Positions 8,947 through 17,249 of a DNA stretch of 64,000 nt are shown one piece after another. Position numbers and translations under genes: made by a program. The number at the start of each line of letters is the position of its first letter. The stretch's first letter is position 1. Source of the stretch: Clostridia bacterium (GTDB lineage Bacteria > Bacillota > Clostridia > Oscillospirales > CAG-272); NCBI GenBank assembly GCA_017462485.1, contig JAFTRA010000026.1, positions 36,221 through 100,220 on the forward strand, written 5' to 3'. A model generated the notes under the pieces. That model did no database searches and was not told where the DNA came from. It worked only from the letters and a program-made list of their open reading frames with translations.

Positions 8947-9699
8947 CTATCCCTTCCCCTTGCATCTGACCGGGGATATTCCGTAGCGTTTTTTGAACGC
9001 TTTTGAGAAACCGAACTGGTCGCTGTAGCCGACCATATATGACGACTCTTCAACCGTGTAGCCCTGCAAAAGAAGCTTTTTTGCTTCATAGAGTCTTTTA
9101 TTTATCAGGTATTCCTGCATTGATATGCCGTTTTTCTCCTTAAAAATTCTCGCAAGATATTTTCGGTTTAAGGAAAGCGTTTGCGCAATATCCGAAATAG
9201 TAATGTTTTCCATATAGTGCGTGTCTATATAGCTTTTTACTTGGTTTTGATAGTCATTGCCGGCATGCTCGCTGAATAGCAAGGCGGCAAGCTTAAAGAT
9301 AACCGAAGTAAGCGCCTCTTCCCTGCCAAGCTCGGTGGCAAATGCTCCCTCAAGGTCATCTGTTATATAACGTGGATATTCAAAAACGTCGCCAAGAATC
9401 GCAAACCTATCCGAGAGATTTCCGCGGAATCCGAGCCAAATATATTCCCACGGGGCGTTACTGTCCGCTTCATAAACGGTGATTTCGCCCGGTTTTATCA
9501 AAAACGCTTCGCCGCTTTTCACCTTGCACTCCCCTCTCGGTGTGGTAAAGCTTCCCTCTCCGGACAGCACAAAATGAATAAGATAGTAATTTCTTATGCG
9601 CGGTCCGAATTTGTATCCGGGCTCGCAATCCTCTCTTCCGGCATCGCACGGCAAAAAATCAGAAAATCCTTTATTTTCAAGCAAATAGATTTTTCTCAT
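8947..9699 (-). CDS. AraC-family transcription regulator with cupin sensor
   Basis: A 250-residue regulator. The N-terminal cupin-like half (HFVLSGEGSFTTP, KSGEAFLIKPGEI) would bind a small sugar-like effector. The C-terminal third is a double helix-turn-helix of the AraC type (ISDIAQTLSLNRKYLARIFK and GYSDQFGFSKAFKKRYG). It is convergent with the AcnX genes and divergent from the riboswitch-nucleoside kinase unit. Regulators of this layout usually control sugar-use genes, but no such gene is adjacent, so the target is unknown. Confidence 0.92.
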   Translation of the reverse strand: MRKIYLLENKGFSDFLPCDAGREDCEPGYKFGPRIRNYYLIHFVLSGEGSFTTPRGECKVKSGEAFLIKPGEITVYEADSNAPWEYIWLGFRGNLSDRFAILGDVFEYPRYITDDLEGAFATELGREEALTSVIFKLAALLFSEHAGNDYQNQVKSYIDTHYMENITISDIAQTLSLNRKYLARIFKEKNGISMQEYLINKRLYEAKKLLLQGYTVEESSYMVGYSDQFGFSKAFKKRYGISPVRCKGKG

Positions 9700-9819
9700 T
9701 TAGGCATCTCCTATAAAAACGGTCTTCACGGTGACATTTTAACATATTTCGGTAATAAATTGCAATAGATTTATCTCTTTTTTATTAACAAAAATCAACA
9801 AATTATTTTCAACAAAGTC

Positions 9820-9848
9820 TTGACTTTTTGTTTACTTTATGCTAAATT
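9820..9848 (+). promoter_or_regulatory. Promoter of the riboswitch-kinase transcript
   Basis: TTGACT (9820-9825) and TAAATT (9843-9848) are spaced 17 bp apart, placing the start just before the aptamer. Confidence 0.75.
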
Positions 9849-9861
9849 AGGATTGTGAAAT

Positions 9862-9961
9862 AGCATAGGTATATTCTTGTAATAGGGGCAAGTGTTTCTA
9901 CAAACCACCATAAATGGTTGACTACCGGTTATATTTGGCCGTCAGTCAACCTTTTTATTTT
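9862..9961 (+). ncRNA. Purine riboswitch, guanine-type pocket, with overlapping terminator
   Basis: The core matches the purine aptamer: J1/2 TATATTC, P2 CTTGT/GGCAAG, J2/3 GTTTCTAC, P3 AACCA/TGGTT with loop CCATAAA, and J3/1 GACTAC. The Watson-Crick specificity base (C74 in the reference numbering) is C at 9922 and the position-51 base is T at 9899, so guanine or hypoxanthine is the expected ligand, not adenine. The terminator GGTTGACT...AGTCAACC plus T-run (9916-9961) consumes the P3 3' strand and J3/1. A bound aptamer should therefore prevent termination and switch the gene on. P1 is short and imperfect beyond four pairs. Confidence 0.85.
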
Positions 9962-10019
9962 CTATTCTCAAGCCTATTACATATAATGATATAACGCTCA
10001 ATATACGAAAGGAGAAAAA

Positions 10020-11726
10020 ATGAAGCTTATAATAGATAAGACACCGGTAACGGCAAAGCCCGGTGAATCTCTTTTAGATATAGCGAAAGGGCTCGGACTT
10101 TTCAGCGGAAAGCTCTCCTCTGACCCATTGGTCGCTAAAATAGCAGGTGACGTTTTCACTCTTAACTATGTACCCGTGCGTGAAAAAGACGTCCTTCCGG
10201 ATAAGGAATCGACTCGTCGCGCTATGGCGGCATCGGGCGGCGTCATAAGGCTTTTGAAATATAACGACCCAAGAGCAAAGGACGCTTACAGACGCACAGC
10301 GCAGTTTGTTCTCTTCCTCGCTATACAAAGGCTTTGGCCCGGTGCTCACGCGAAAATGAACTGTACCGTTGGCTCTGGACTTTATATAAAGGTAATTGGC
10401 GCTGATAGCTTCTCCGCAGAAGAGCTTCGCCGCGAGGTGCAAAAAATCGTCGATGAGGACATACCCCTTGAAAGAAAGCGAATTTCAACCGACGAGGCAA
10501 TAAAATACTTCACCGAGCACGGTGAAGACGACAAGGCGGCGCTTCTTGCGTACCGCAGCTCACCCACAATCGACGTTTACACACACGGTGATTTTGCAGA
10601 TTACTATTACGGAGAAATGGCTCCGTCAACCTCTTTCCTTAAGGTTTGGGATATTCTCCCGAAGGACGACGGATTTATGTTCATATTCCCCGATCCGCTG
10701 AATCCCGACAAGGTTGCCCACTACCGTGATTTGCCCGGATTCTTCCGTGTTTATACCGAAGGAAAGGACTGGGGCGAGCTTATGGAATGTGAGACGGTCG
10801 CAGACCTCAACGGTCTTGTTGACAGCGGTAAAATCAGAGAGCTTATCCGAGTTAACGAAGCTCTGCACGAAAAGAGCTTCTCTCAGGTTGCCGATATGAT
10901 ATGCGAGAGAGGTGCCAAGGCGGTAATGCTTGCAGGCCCAAGCTCCTCAGGTAAAACGACCTCGGCAAACCGCCTTGCGACGCAGCTTAAGGTACACGGC
11001 AAGCGCCCGATACTTATGAGCCTTGACGATTACTATATGGACCGCGATAAAATTCCCACGGGTCCCGACGGAAAGGTTGACCTTGAGCACATCAACACGA
11101 TAGACACCGAGCTTTTCGGTAAGCATCTTGCCGCTCTTCTTTCGGGCGAAGAGGTAGAAATCCCATCCTTCAGCTTCAAGCTCGGCAAGCGTCAGTGGAT
11201 AGGTAAAAAAATGAAGCTGCACGCATCGTCGGTCATTATTATAGAGGGACTGCACGCTATGAATCCCGTGCTGTTGCCAAAGGGACTTGACGAAAAGCTT
11301 ATATTCAAAATGTACGTCAGTCCGCTTCTGCCTCTTAACCTTGACGACCACAACAGAATCCCGACGAGCTATTTGAGGTTACTGCGCCGTATAGTGCGTG
11401 ACTTCGAGACGAGAAACTCGTCTGTGCAAAGCACTCTCGATATGTGGGACTCGGTAAGACGAGGAGAGGAAAAATGGATTTTTCCGTTCCAGGAAAACGC
11501 TGACGTTATCTTTAACAGCTCCACCCTTTACGAGCTTGCGGTGCTTAAAAAGCACATCTTCCCGCTGCTCCTCGCAGTTAAGCCTGAGGAGGAGTGCTAC
11601 GACGAGGTGCGCGCAGTCGTAAAGATACTAAACTTCGTTCACGAAGCCGATGCCGATGACGAAATCCCACCGACAAGTCTCGTTCGAGAATTTATCGGCG
11701 GAAATACCTTCTATAAGAAAGTATAA
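10020..11726 (+). CDS. Nucleoside kinase: TGS/ThrRS-like N-terminus plus uridine kinase domain
   Basis: A 568-residue protein. Residues 1 to about 60 resemble a TGS domain, followed by a region like the second additional domain of threonyl-tRNA synthetase. The C-terminal half is a uridine-kinase/phosphoribulokinase fold with Walker A GPSSSGKT at 306-313 and the LDDYYMDRDKIP motif that binds the nucleoside. Homologues of this architecture are annotated as nucleoside or uridine kinases; the role of the TGS-like part is unknown. A guanine-type riboswitch controls the gene, which suggests a purine-nucleoside link rather than uridine. AAAGGAG lies 8 nt before the ATG. Confidence 0.9.
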   Translation: MKLIIDKTPVTAKPGESLLDIAKGLGLFSGKLSSDPLVAKIAGDVFTLNYVPVREKDVLPDKESTRRAMAASGGVIRLLKYNDPRAKDAYRRTAQFVLFLAIQRLWPGAHAKMNCTVGSGLYIKVIGADSFSAEELRREVQKIVDEDIPLERKRISTDEAIKYFTEHGEDDKAALLAYRSSPTIDVYTHGDFADYYYGEMAPSTSFLKVWDILPKDDGFMFIFPDPLNPDKVAHYRDLPGFFRVYTEGKDWGELMECETVADLNGLVDSGKIRELIRVNEALHEKSFSQVADMICERGAKAVMLAGPSSSGKTTSANRLATQLKVHGKRPILMSLDDYYMDRDKIPTGPDGKVDLEHINTIDTELFGKHLAALLSGEEVEIPSFSFKLGKRQWIGKKMKLHASSVIIIEGLHAMNPVLLPKGLDEKLIFKMYVSPLLPLNLDDHNRIPTSYLRLLRRIVRDFETRNSSVQSTLDMWDSVRRGEEKWIFPFQENADVIFNSSTLYELAVLKKHIFPLLLAVKPEEECYDEVRAVVKILNFVHEADADDEIPPTSLVREFIGGNTFYKKV

Positions 11727-11741
11727 TTCTTTCAAAAACAC

Positions 11742-11782
11742 AATAAATATAAACAAACATTTACATTTATTGCTTTTATCCT
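11742..11782 (+). terminator. Probable terminator of the nucleoside kinase gene
   Basis: CAATAAAT and ATTTATTG flank an A/T-rich loop, followed by CTTTT, a few bases after the stop codon. The stem is weak. Confidence 0.45.
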
Positions 11783-11791
11783 CTATAAAAC

Positions 11792-11831
11792 TATAATATA
11801 CGGACAGAGATTCCTTGAATTCTCTGTCCGT
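11792..11831 (+). promoter_or_regulatory. TATAAT box followed by a perfect 11-bp hairpin
   Basis: TATAAT (11792-11797) is followed directly by ACGGACAGAGA / TCTCTGTCCGT with a 10-nt loop. TTGCTT 16 bp upstream could serve as the -35. No T-run follows, so it may open the LytTR transcript or be a processed end. Confidence 0.4.
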
Positions 11832-11880
11832 GCTGTTTATTTAAATATCCTTTTACCGATATAATTCATTTTGACCGCTT

Positions 11881-11924
11881 GCTTGATTTTTTGAACCGAA
11901 CAGTTAAAAGCGCTTGATTTTTTG
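11881..11924 (+). promoter_or_regulatory. Direct repeat upstream of the LytTR gene
   Basis: GCTTGATTTTTTG occurs twice (11881 and 11912), 31 bp apart or about three helical turns. Between the copies lies ACAGTTAAAAG, which resembles LytTR-binding half sites. Autoregulation by the downstream protein is a plausible reading. Confidence 0.45.
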
Positions 11925-11984
11925 CGATGCTGATATAAACTGTATTTGCAACCTGAATTCAGCCTGCAACGAAAGGAGAAAAAA

Positions 11985-12419
11985 TTGAAATTCACTTTAA
12001 AGCTCGATAAAAGCCGTGAGGAAGAGGTGCTGATTTACGCTCACGAAAAAAGCGCCCTTACGGACAAAATCGAAAAGCTCGTTCTCAACGAGAAATCCCA
12101 CGTAATTCTTGGATACAAGGACGACGTCGCGACACGAATTGATGAGAGTGACGTATATTGCTTTTTCATAGAAGGCGGCAAGCTCTATGCTTTGCTTGAC
12201 GGCGGAAAATTCCATGTCAAAATGCGTCTTTACGAGCTTGAAGCGCTTCTCTCTGACGATTTCGTCAAAATCAATCAATCCACCGTAGCAAACATAACGA
12301 AAGTCAGCAGCTTCGGCGTTTCCCCGGGCGCTTCGCTCACCGTATTCTTTAAGAACGGACACAAGGATTACGTATCACGTCGCCAGGTAAAAGCAGTCAA
12401 GAAAAAACTCGGATTTTAG
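11985..12419 (+). CDS. LytTR-domain DNA-binding regulator (TTG start)
   Basis: A 144-residue stand-alone LytTR protein. The start is taken as TTG at 11985 (MKFTLKLDKSREEEVL) because AAAGGAG lies 7 nt upstream; an ATG 13 codons earlier lacks a ribosome site. The C-terminal two thirds hold the LytTR fold (YELEALLSDDFVKINQSTVA, ending in DYVSRRQVKAVKKKLGF). In this family a LytTR protein is paired with a membrane DUF3021 protein thought to restrain it. That partner follows 86 nt downstream. The response is often to membrane or antimicrobial stress, but the signal here is unknown. Confidence 0.9.
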   Translation: MKFTLKLDKSREEEVLIYAHEKSALTDKIEKLVLNEKSHVILGYKDDVATRIDESDVYCFFIEGGKLYALLDGGKFHVKMRLYELEALLSDDFVKINQSTVANITKVSSFGVSPGASLTVFFKNGHKDYVSRRQVKAVKKKLGF

Positions 12420-12505
12420 CAACGTCGGTGGTGTTTCGGCAAATGGAGATATATTCCCACCGAAATTATTTTAAAGTTTATCAAAAAAACAGAAAGGTAT
12501 ATTTT

Positions 12506-12925
12506 ATGAACAAACACGTTAAAGCTTTTTTGCATAGAGGACTTATGTTCGGGGGCTTCGGTCCGATAGTTGCCTCTATCGTATTTATCATTTTAGAGTT
12601 CACGCTCGACAACTTCTCTCTCGGCGGAGACGAGGTTTTCCTCGCCGTCATTTCTACCTATATTCTCGCCTTTATTCAAGCGGGAGCATCGGTCTTCAAC
12701 CAAATTGAAGAGTGGCCTATAACGAAGTCGCTTCTTTGTCACTTCTCGCTCCTCTTCTTTGCCTACTCGCTCTGCTATATCATTAACTCGTGGATTCCCT
12801 TTGAGCCTATAGTATTGCTTATCTTCTGTCTTGCGTTCGTTATGACGTATTTTATCATTTGGTTTACCGTCTATGCCATCGTCCGCAAAACCAGCAGAAG
12901 CTTTAATCAAAGACTTGTGCGATAA
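12506..12925 (+). CDS. DUF3021 membrane protein, partner of LytTR
   Basis: A 139-residue protein with four predicted membrane helices (GFGPIVASIVFIILEF, AVISTYILAFIQAG, HFSLLFFAYSLCYII, IVLLIFCLAFVMTYFIIW). The start is the ATG at 12506, preceded by AGAAAGG; in-frame sequence upstream lacks a ribosome site. The conserved RGLMFGGFGP segment near the N-terminus and the short basic tail are typical of DUF3021. The pairing with a LytTR regulator supports a membrane-anchored anti-activator role, which is inference from the family. Confidence 0.88.
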   Translation: MNKHVKAFLHRGLMFGGFGPIVASIVFIILEFTLDNFSLGGDEVFLAVISTYILAFIQAGASVFNQIEEWPITKSLLCHFSLLFFAYSLCYIINSWIPFEPIVLLIFCLAFVMTYFIIWFTVYAIVRKTSRSFNQRLVR

Positions 12926-12958
12926 CACCTATCGCACAAAAATGCAAATAGAATAACA

Positions 12959-13028
12959 AAATCACCGCAATCAAGCGTAATACTCCTAACGAAGTGTTCA
13001 CGCTTAATTGCGGTGATTTTAATTTTTT
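12959..13028. terminator. Terminator between DUF3021 and the convergent hydrolase gene
   Basis: A 21-bp stem with one mismatch (AAAATCACCGCAAT.. / ATTGCGGTGATTTT) closes a 21-nt loop, with T-rich sequence on the plus side and A-rich on the other. Confidence 0.85.
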
Positions 13029-13068
13029 TGAAAGATTTAAATCCGCAATAATAAAACTAAAGTTTACA

Positions 13069-13842
13069 TTATACGTCTAATATATCTTTATCGTTAGCAA
13101 ATTTAACGTTTGGGTTAATTGCTCTTGCGCGCTTAAGCGTTCCGTCATAGTCGTTCAGAATCTCTCTTCCGTGATGCAAGAAGCAAAGCTCCTTTACGGG
13201 ATATTTCTTATCTGCGATAATACGGCAGATTTTCTCTGCGGAGTGATGCCCCGTTTCCATAAGGAGCAGGTCGCAGCCCTCTTCTAGATACTCTGTAATA
13301 TCGGAAATATCCTTAAGGTCGCCCGAATAAACGATTCGTTTATTCTCCGCTGTAACACGGAAGGAGAAAGACTGCCAGCCCTCTGCCGTTTCGGGTAAAT
13401 GAAGATTATGCTTCGCCTCGACCTTTATATTTTCGTCGTTCAAAAGAGTCGAATCGGTGATTTTCTTCGAAAGCGTCTGGTACTTACATTTATAATTTCC
13501 CTCTGTTTGCCTAAGCACCTTGAGAATACCGTCGAATGTATCCGTATTCGGTGTATATACCGTAACGTCTCCAAACTGCGGAAGCTCACCCTTCACGCTC
13601 GAAAGCTTTCTTATGGTCCATAATAGATTGCCGAGACCTCCAACGTGGTCCATATGCGGATGAGAAATGAAAATATCCGAAACTCTCAGCAAATCCACGC
13701 CCAAGAGGTGCGCTGTGTACGAGCAGCTCTCGCCCGCGTCAAACCAATAAAATCTTCCGCCAATTTCCAGCGCAAGCGCCGTATGATGCCTCGCCTCAAA
13801 CGGCTCGGTCCCCGAGCAGCTTCCAAAAATATAAAGCTTCAT
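13069..13842 (-). CDS. MBL-fold metallo-hydrolase, RNase Z-like
   Basis: A 257-residue metallo-beta-lactamase-fold hydrolase. The metal motif is HPHMDH (HxHxDH) near residue 60, with a second ligand set in YSGDLKD and a late histidine in FLHHGRE. The arrangement resembles the RNase Z/phosphodiesterase group of short proteins, but it lacks the exosite arm of a tRNA-processing RNase Z. A paralogue of similar length sits at 60690. The gene is the last before the convergent terminator. Substrate unknown; a cyclic nucleotide or RNA phosphodiester is possible. Confidence 0.85.
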   Translation of the reverse strand: MKLYIFGSCSGTEPFEARHHTALALEIGGRFYWFDAGESCSYTAHLLGVDLLRVSDIFISHPHMDHVGGLGNLLWTIRKLSSVKGELPQFGDVTVYTPNTDTFDGILKVLRQTEGNYKCKYQTLSKKITDSTLLNDENIKVEAKHNLHLPETAEGWQSFSFRVTAENKRIVYSGDLKDISDITEYLEEGCDLLLMETGHHSAEKICRIIADKKYPVKELCFLHHGREILNDYDGTLKRARAINPNVKFANDKDILDV

Positions 13843-13898
13843 AATAAGATGATTACCTCGCTTTCTACCTTATCGTAACATCGAGCAAGCCAATATTA

Positions 13899-14912
13899 TC
13901 AAACGGTTTTTAAAACGTGGTTATACATACTTACCACGCTCTCATTCATATTTATGGGAGTTATAGATACGTCTGGGTGAAGTTTTTTATAAACTACAAA
14001 CATTTGATGAGCAAAACCTTGCCCCATCCAGCTTATCCCATCAAAATCAAGAATAACTTCTTCAAATTGCTCCAAACGATTGCAAACACGCTTTGCCTGT
14101 GAACGTGATACGGGAGCGGAATCAAAAATGTTTTTTAAAGGAATACGAGTAGTTGCAAATCCGCCGTCCACATCGGAATATAGGTCAAACACCTCTCGTG
14201 CGGTTCTCTTTGTAAAATTGGATAGTGACATAAATACGCAGGTTCCCGTCGCAGCTTCTCCAAGGTCAAGTATGTTGTCGTTGCTGTATTTAGAAGTGGT
14301 AAATATTTTGCCACTTGAAGAAATCAAAAAGCTATCCATCATTTTTGACGTAAAGAATATTCCCTCGCCGGAATGATTTTCCTCGTCGGTAGTTAATTTT
14401 CCTTTAAAGAGCTCACAAATTGCTTCATCGAGGCCCGAAAGTGAAAAATGCTTCTTTATTTTCTCAAAAATCCCAACGCCGTCATCTGTTATTGCAACGT
14501 AAGTATCGAGGTAATTGCGAGCTACCACAACCTGCATATTTTCTGCGTTCGAGTGATCTATGACGTTGTTTACCATTTCGCTCAAAGCATACATCCATAT
14601 TTGTTTAACATTTTCGCCTAAATGACTTATTTGCTCGCTTAAGCATATATCATAAGCAATAGTATCTGTGTTCAAATCACCTTCGCTTCGTTTAAAGCTA
14701 TATTCTTTATAGTTTGTAACAAGCTTGTATTCACCGCGCTTTTTCTTTTCTATTATCCCTGCGCTTAACAATTCATTTATATATGTGTGTACTGTATTTG
14801 GGCTGATTTCAAAAGTTTCCGCAACAATGTTTGTCAAACTACCGGTTCCGGAAGAAATTTTTTCGAGCATATATAATACTATTGTCTTTTTCTTTTCCGC
14901 GCTGTATTTCAT
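13899..14912 (-). CDS. Winged HTH + HATPase + STAS-like (DUF4325) regulator
   Basis: A 337-residue protein in three parts. Residues 1-70 form a winged helix (LTNIVAETFEISPNTVHTYINEL). Residues 90-230 carry a GHKL-type ATPase with an N-box (ALSEMVNNVIDHSN), a G1 box (ITDDGVGIF) and a glycine loop (HSGEGIFF). The last 100 residues are a DUF4325/STAS-like domain (EEVILDFDGISWMGQGFAHQM). This puts the kinase and STAS halves of a partner-switching module on one DNA-binding chain. It has a consensus promoter with an inverted repeat at the transcript start, suggesting autoregulation. Function otherwise unknown. Confidence 0.85.
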   Translation of the reverse strand: MKYSAEKKKTIVLYMLEKISSGTGSLTNIVAETFEISPNTVHTYINELLSAGIIEKKKRGEYKLVTNYKEYSFKRSEGDLNTDTIAYDICLSEQISHLGENVKQIWMYALSEMVNNVIDHSNAENMQVVVARNYLDTYVAITDDGVGIFEKIKKHFSLSGLDEAICELFKGKLTTDEENHSGEGIFFTSKMMDSFLISSSGKIFTTSKYSNDNILDLGEAATGTCVFMSLSNFTKRTAREVFDLYSDVDGGFATTRIPLKNIFDSAPVSRSQAKRVCNRLEQFEEVILDFDGISWMGQGFAHQMFVVYKKLHPDVSITPINMNESVVSMYNHVLKTV

Positions 14913-15016
14913 AACGCAAGACTCCTTTTTAGAAAGATTATGCTCCTTAAGAGCCGGTATATTTCAAGAAATATGCGAAAACCTTTATGTTTTCGATGTT
15001 TGCCTTAAGTCAGAAC

Positions 15017-15081
15017 AGTTAATTTTCACTTTTAAAAATTAACTACACATAGATTATACTACACGTTTTGAATCTTGTCAA
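15017..15081 (-). promoter_or_regulatory. Promoter and operator-like repeat of the HTH-ATPase gene
   Basis: On the minus strand TTGACA (15081-15076) and TATAAT (15058-15053) are 17 bp apart, a full consensus. AGTTAATTTT / AAAATTAACT (15017-15026/15035-15044) lies at about +2 to +30, where a repressor or an attenuating hairpin would act. Confidence 0.75.
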
Positions 15082-15124
15082 TGCAAAATACTGAAACAAA
15101 CAAATTAATTACTAATAATCTACA

Positions 15125-15226
15125 TACTTATTACTGATAAGTTTTAAATAATTATTTTTGAATAAGTTTATCAGTAATAAGTACGGGGCTAGCCCAAATA
15201 CAGTAAAATGTGTTTTGGCTAGCCCC
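15125..15226. repeat. Two adjacent perfect inverted repeats
   Basis: TACTTATTACTGATAA and its exact complement (15125-15140/15168-15183) abut GGGGCTAGCC...GGCTAGCCCC (15184-15226). The second probably terminates the minus-strand VWA gene, although no good T-run follows. The first looks like an operator or a remnant of an element end. The region 14913-15252 holds no gene. Confidence 0.6.
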
Positions 15227-15252
15227 AGTCTCCTGCTATTTTATTTGTATCT

Positions 15253-16755
15253 TTACTCTACTTCGGAATTTTCCGTTTTCTCGCTATAAGCTATCACAAG
15301 CTCTCTGAACTCCATCTTAAACTCATCTCCCGAAAGATCAAGGTCCGAAAGCCTTGTAATCAGAGCGTTAAGATCGCTGTCAACCTTATACTCAGAGTCG
15401 CGCAGAATCAGCGCAAACTCTATCACAGATGCAACGAATGCGTCAGTATCTGTCATTTCGGCATGATAAGCATCTGTGGCAACTGTGAGCGTAATCTCCT
15501 GCTCGCTCGTGGCATCTCCGCCTACGTTTTCGGTAGGTTTATATTTTACTATTACATCCGCAAGCTTCTCTCCCGCCGCAAGCGCCTTATCTGTAAGCTT
15601 TATCTCGTAAACTACGGTAACCGTGTGACCGCTTCCAAGCTCACCGGCATCGGTATTAGAGTCGTTGAATTCCTCTTCGGTCAGCAGTTTGTTCTCATAT
15701 CCAATGAGTCTGTACGATTCTATGTATTTGGGATTGAAGGTTATGCCAGCTTTGACATCCTTGGCTACCGTAATCATAGTTCCGCCTACGCCTTCAACGA
15801 GAGCTCGTTTTGCCTCATTAACTGAATCTATATAGCTGTAAACTCCGTTGCCCTTAAGAGCCAGCGTTTCCATTTTTTCAGACTGCAAATTGCCCCTTCC
15901 AAAGCCGAACACGGACAAGTATATACCGCTCTCGCGTTTTTGGGATATAAGAGCTTCAAGCCCCGAGGTCGTAACTGTACCTACGTTGAAATCACCGTCT
16001 GTGGCTAGTATTACGCGGTTGTTTCCACCCTCAATAAAGTATTCCTCGGCAAGAGCGTAAGCCTTCCTTATACCCTTGCTTCCCGCGGTAGAGCCTCCTG
16101 CGGTGAGGTCCTCAACAGCCGCCATTATCTTCTGCTTTTCGTATCCAAAAGCACCCGCAAGAGGCACGGAATCACCGCTTGCATAGGTAACGATTGATAC
16201 ACGGTCCTCAGGGTTCAGATTTTCGGCAAGCATCATAAACGCCTGTTGAACCAAGGGGAGCTTATCCTCGGAGTACATCGAGCCACTCACGTCAATTAGA
16301 AAAACGAGATTGTTTCTCACACCTGAGAACTCAACCTCTTGTGCGGCAAGTCCTATGGTCATAAGCTTTGTATCGCTGTTAAAGGGTGTATCAAACACCG
16401 ACGATGTCAAAGAAAGCACAGAGCTATCAGTTGGCGTTTGGTAATCGTAGTTAAAATAATTGAGCATCTCCTCGACTCTTACAGCATCCTTCGGAATATT
16501 GGAGTACCCACCTTTAATTAAGCTGCGTAAATTGGGATAAGATGCGGTGTTTGCATCTATGGAGAAATAACTGCTGGGGGCGCTCTCCGTCTTGATAAAT
16601 CCGTTTTCGATTATCTCGGTATAATCCTCGGTATTGTAATTACCGTTCGGATACATAGGTGCGCCGTTGTCGTAATCCGCTCCCATACTCATACAGGACG
16701 TGAATGCGAAAATAACAAAAAGCATTAAGAATAGTACAAAAATTTTGTTTTTCAT
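15253..16755 (-). CDS. von Willebrand factor A lipoprotein, YfbK-like
   Basis: A 500-residue lipoprotein. The lipobox cysteine is Cys21 (FAFTSC). An N-terminal YfbK-like region precedes a VWA domain with an intact metal site, D155-x-S157-x-S159 (DVSGS), and later TDGDFNVG. A C-terminal DUF3520-like beta region follows. Proteins of this kind sit on the outer face of the membrane and bind protein partners in a metal-dependent way; no enzymatic activity is expected. AGGAGG precedes the ATG, and a consensus promoter lies directly upstream. It is monocistronic. Confidence 0.9.
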   Translation of the reverse strand: MKNKIFVLFLMLFVIFAFTSCMSMGADYDNGAPMYPNGNYNTEDYTEIIENGFIKTESAPSSYFSIDANTASYPNLRSLIKGGYSNIPKDAVRVEEMLNYFNYDYQTPTDSSVLSLTSSVFDTPFNSDTKLMTIGLAAQEVEFSGVRNNLVFLIDVSGSMYSEDKLPLVQQAFMMLAENLNPEDRVSIVTYASGDSVPLAGAFGYEKQKIMAAVEDLTAGGSTAGSKGIRKAYALAEEYFIEGGNNRVILATDGDFNVGTVTTSGLEALISQKRESGIYLSVFGFGRGNLQSEKMETLALKGNGVYSYIDSVNEAKRALVEGVGGTMITVAKDVKAGITFNPKYIESYRLIGYENKLLTEEEFNDSNTDAGELGSGHTVTVVYEIKLTDKALAAGEKLADVIVKYKPTENVGGDATSEQEITLTVATDAYHAEMTDTDAFVASVIEFALILRDSEYKVDSDLNALITRLSDLDLSGDEFKMEFRELVIAYSEKTENSEVE

Positions 16756-16777
16756 AGCGTATTACCTCCTTAATTAC

Positions 16778-16806
16778 ATATTAGCATAACATATAATGTT
16801 TGTCAA
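16778..16806 (-). promoter_or_regulatory. Promoter of the VWA lipoprotein gene
   Basis: On the minus strand TTGACA (16806-16801) and TAATAT (16783-16778) are 17 bp apart, close upstream of the AGGAGG site. Confidence 0.75.
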
Positions 16807-17005
16807 GTTATCAAAATCCGTCAGTCTCGGAGTAAAAGATATGAGATAACGTGCCAAAAAGATGATAAAGCTAGCTCAAGTTTTTAGAAAACTTGGGTTT
16901 GCTACTGCGGCTCAGTAACCGTGAATTTTAGAGACTTTGCCTAAATGCGCCGGCACCAATTTATTCTTCGTTTTTGTTTACCCTTACCAAGTAGTACTGT
17001 ATGCT

Positions 17006-17137
17006 TTAAATAAGCAATCCATCTTGTTTTACAACAAGCTCGACGTTCTTACCCAAACCCAGTCTTTTCCGGATTTCCTTCGGAATTTGCAAATGCCTCA
17101 AATTGTCTATTTCTTTCATTATTACTATTTTTTCCAT
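17006..17137 (-). CDS. Very short AbrB/MazE-type DNA-binding protein
   Basis: A 43-residue protein made of a single swapped-hairpin AbrB domain: LRHLQIPKEIRKRLGLGKN then VELVVKQDG. The start at 17137 is chosen because TAGGAG lies 8 nt upstream; a longer frame would begin inside the operator palindrome. Such domains act as dimers and bind palindromes, either as transition-state regulators or as antitoxins. No toxin gene is next to it. The 20-bp palindrome at its transcript start and a divergent XRE gene suggest a small self-contained switch. Confidence 0.75.
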   Translation of the reverse strand: MEKIVIMKEIDNLRHLQIPKEIRKRLGLGKNVELVVKQDGLLI

Positions 17138-17160
17138 GATAAAGCTCCTAAAACCGCACA

Positions 17161-17214
17161 TTGCACTTATATAAGTGCAATATAATTCTATCACGTATTT
17201 ATAATAATGTCAAG
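17161..17214 (-). promoter_or_regulatory. Promoter and 20-bp palindromic operator of the AbrB-like gene
   Basis: On the minus strand TTGACA (17214-17209) and TAGAAT (17190-17185) are 18 bp apart. The perfect palindrome TTGCACTTATATAAGTGCAA (17161-17180) covers about +1 to +20, the position of an autorepression site. Confidence 0.75.
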
Positions 17215-17249
17215 AGTTTTGCTCTTAAATAGGTGCGAGGTAAATATAA

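Noticed and set aside
9862-9961. Adenine or 2'-deoxyguanosine riboswitch
   Set aside because: The specificity base is C, not T, excluding adenine; position 51 is T, the usual guanine-type base rather than the altered base of deoxyguanosine variants.
17006-17137. MazE-type antitoxin with a toxin
   Set aside because: No MazF/PemK-like gene or other small toxin lies next to it; the divergent gene is an XRE regulator.
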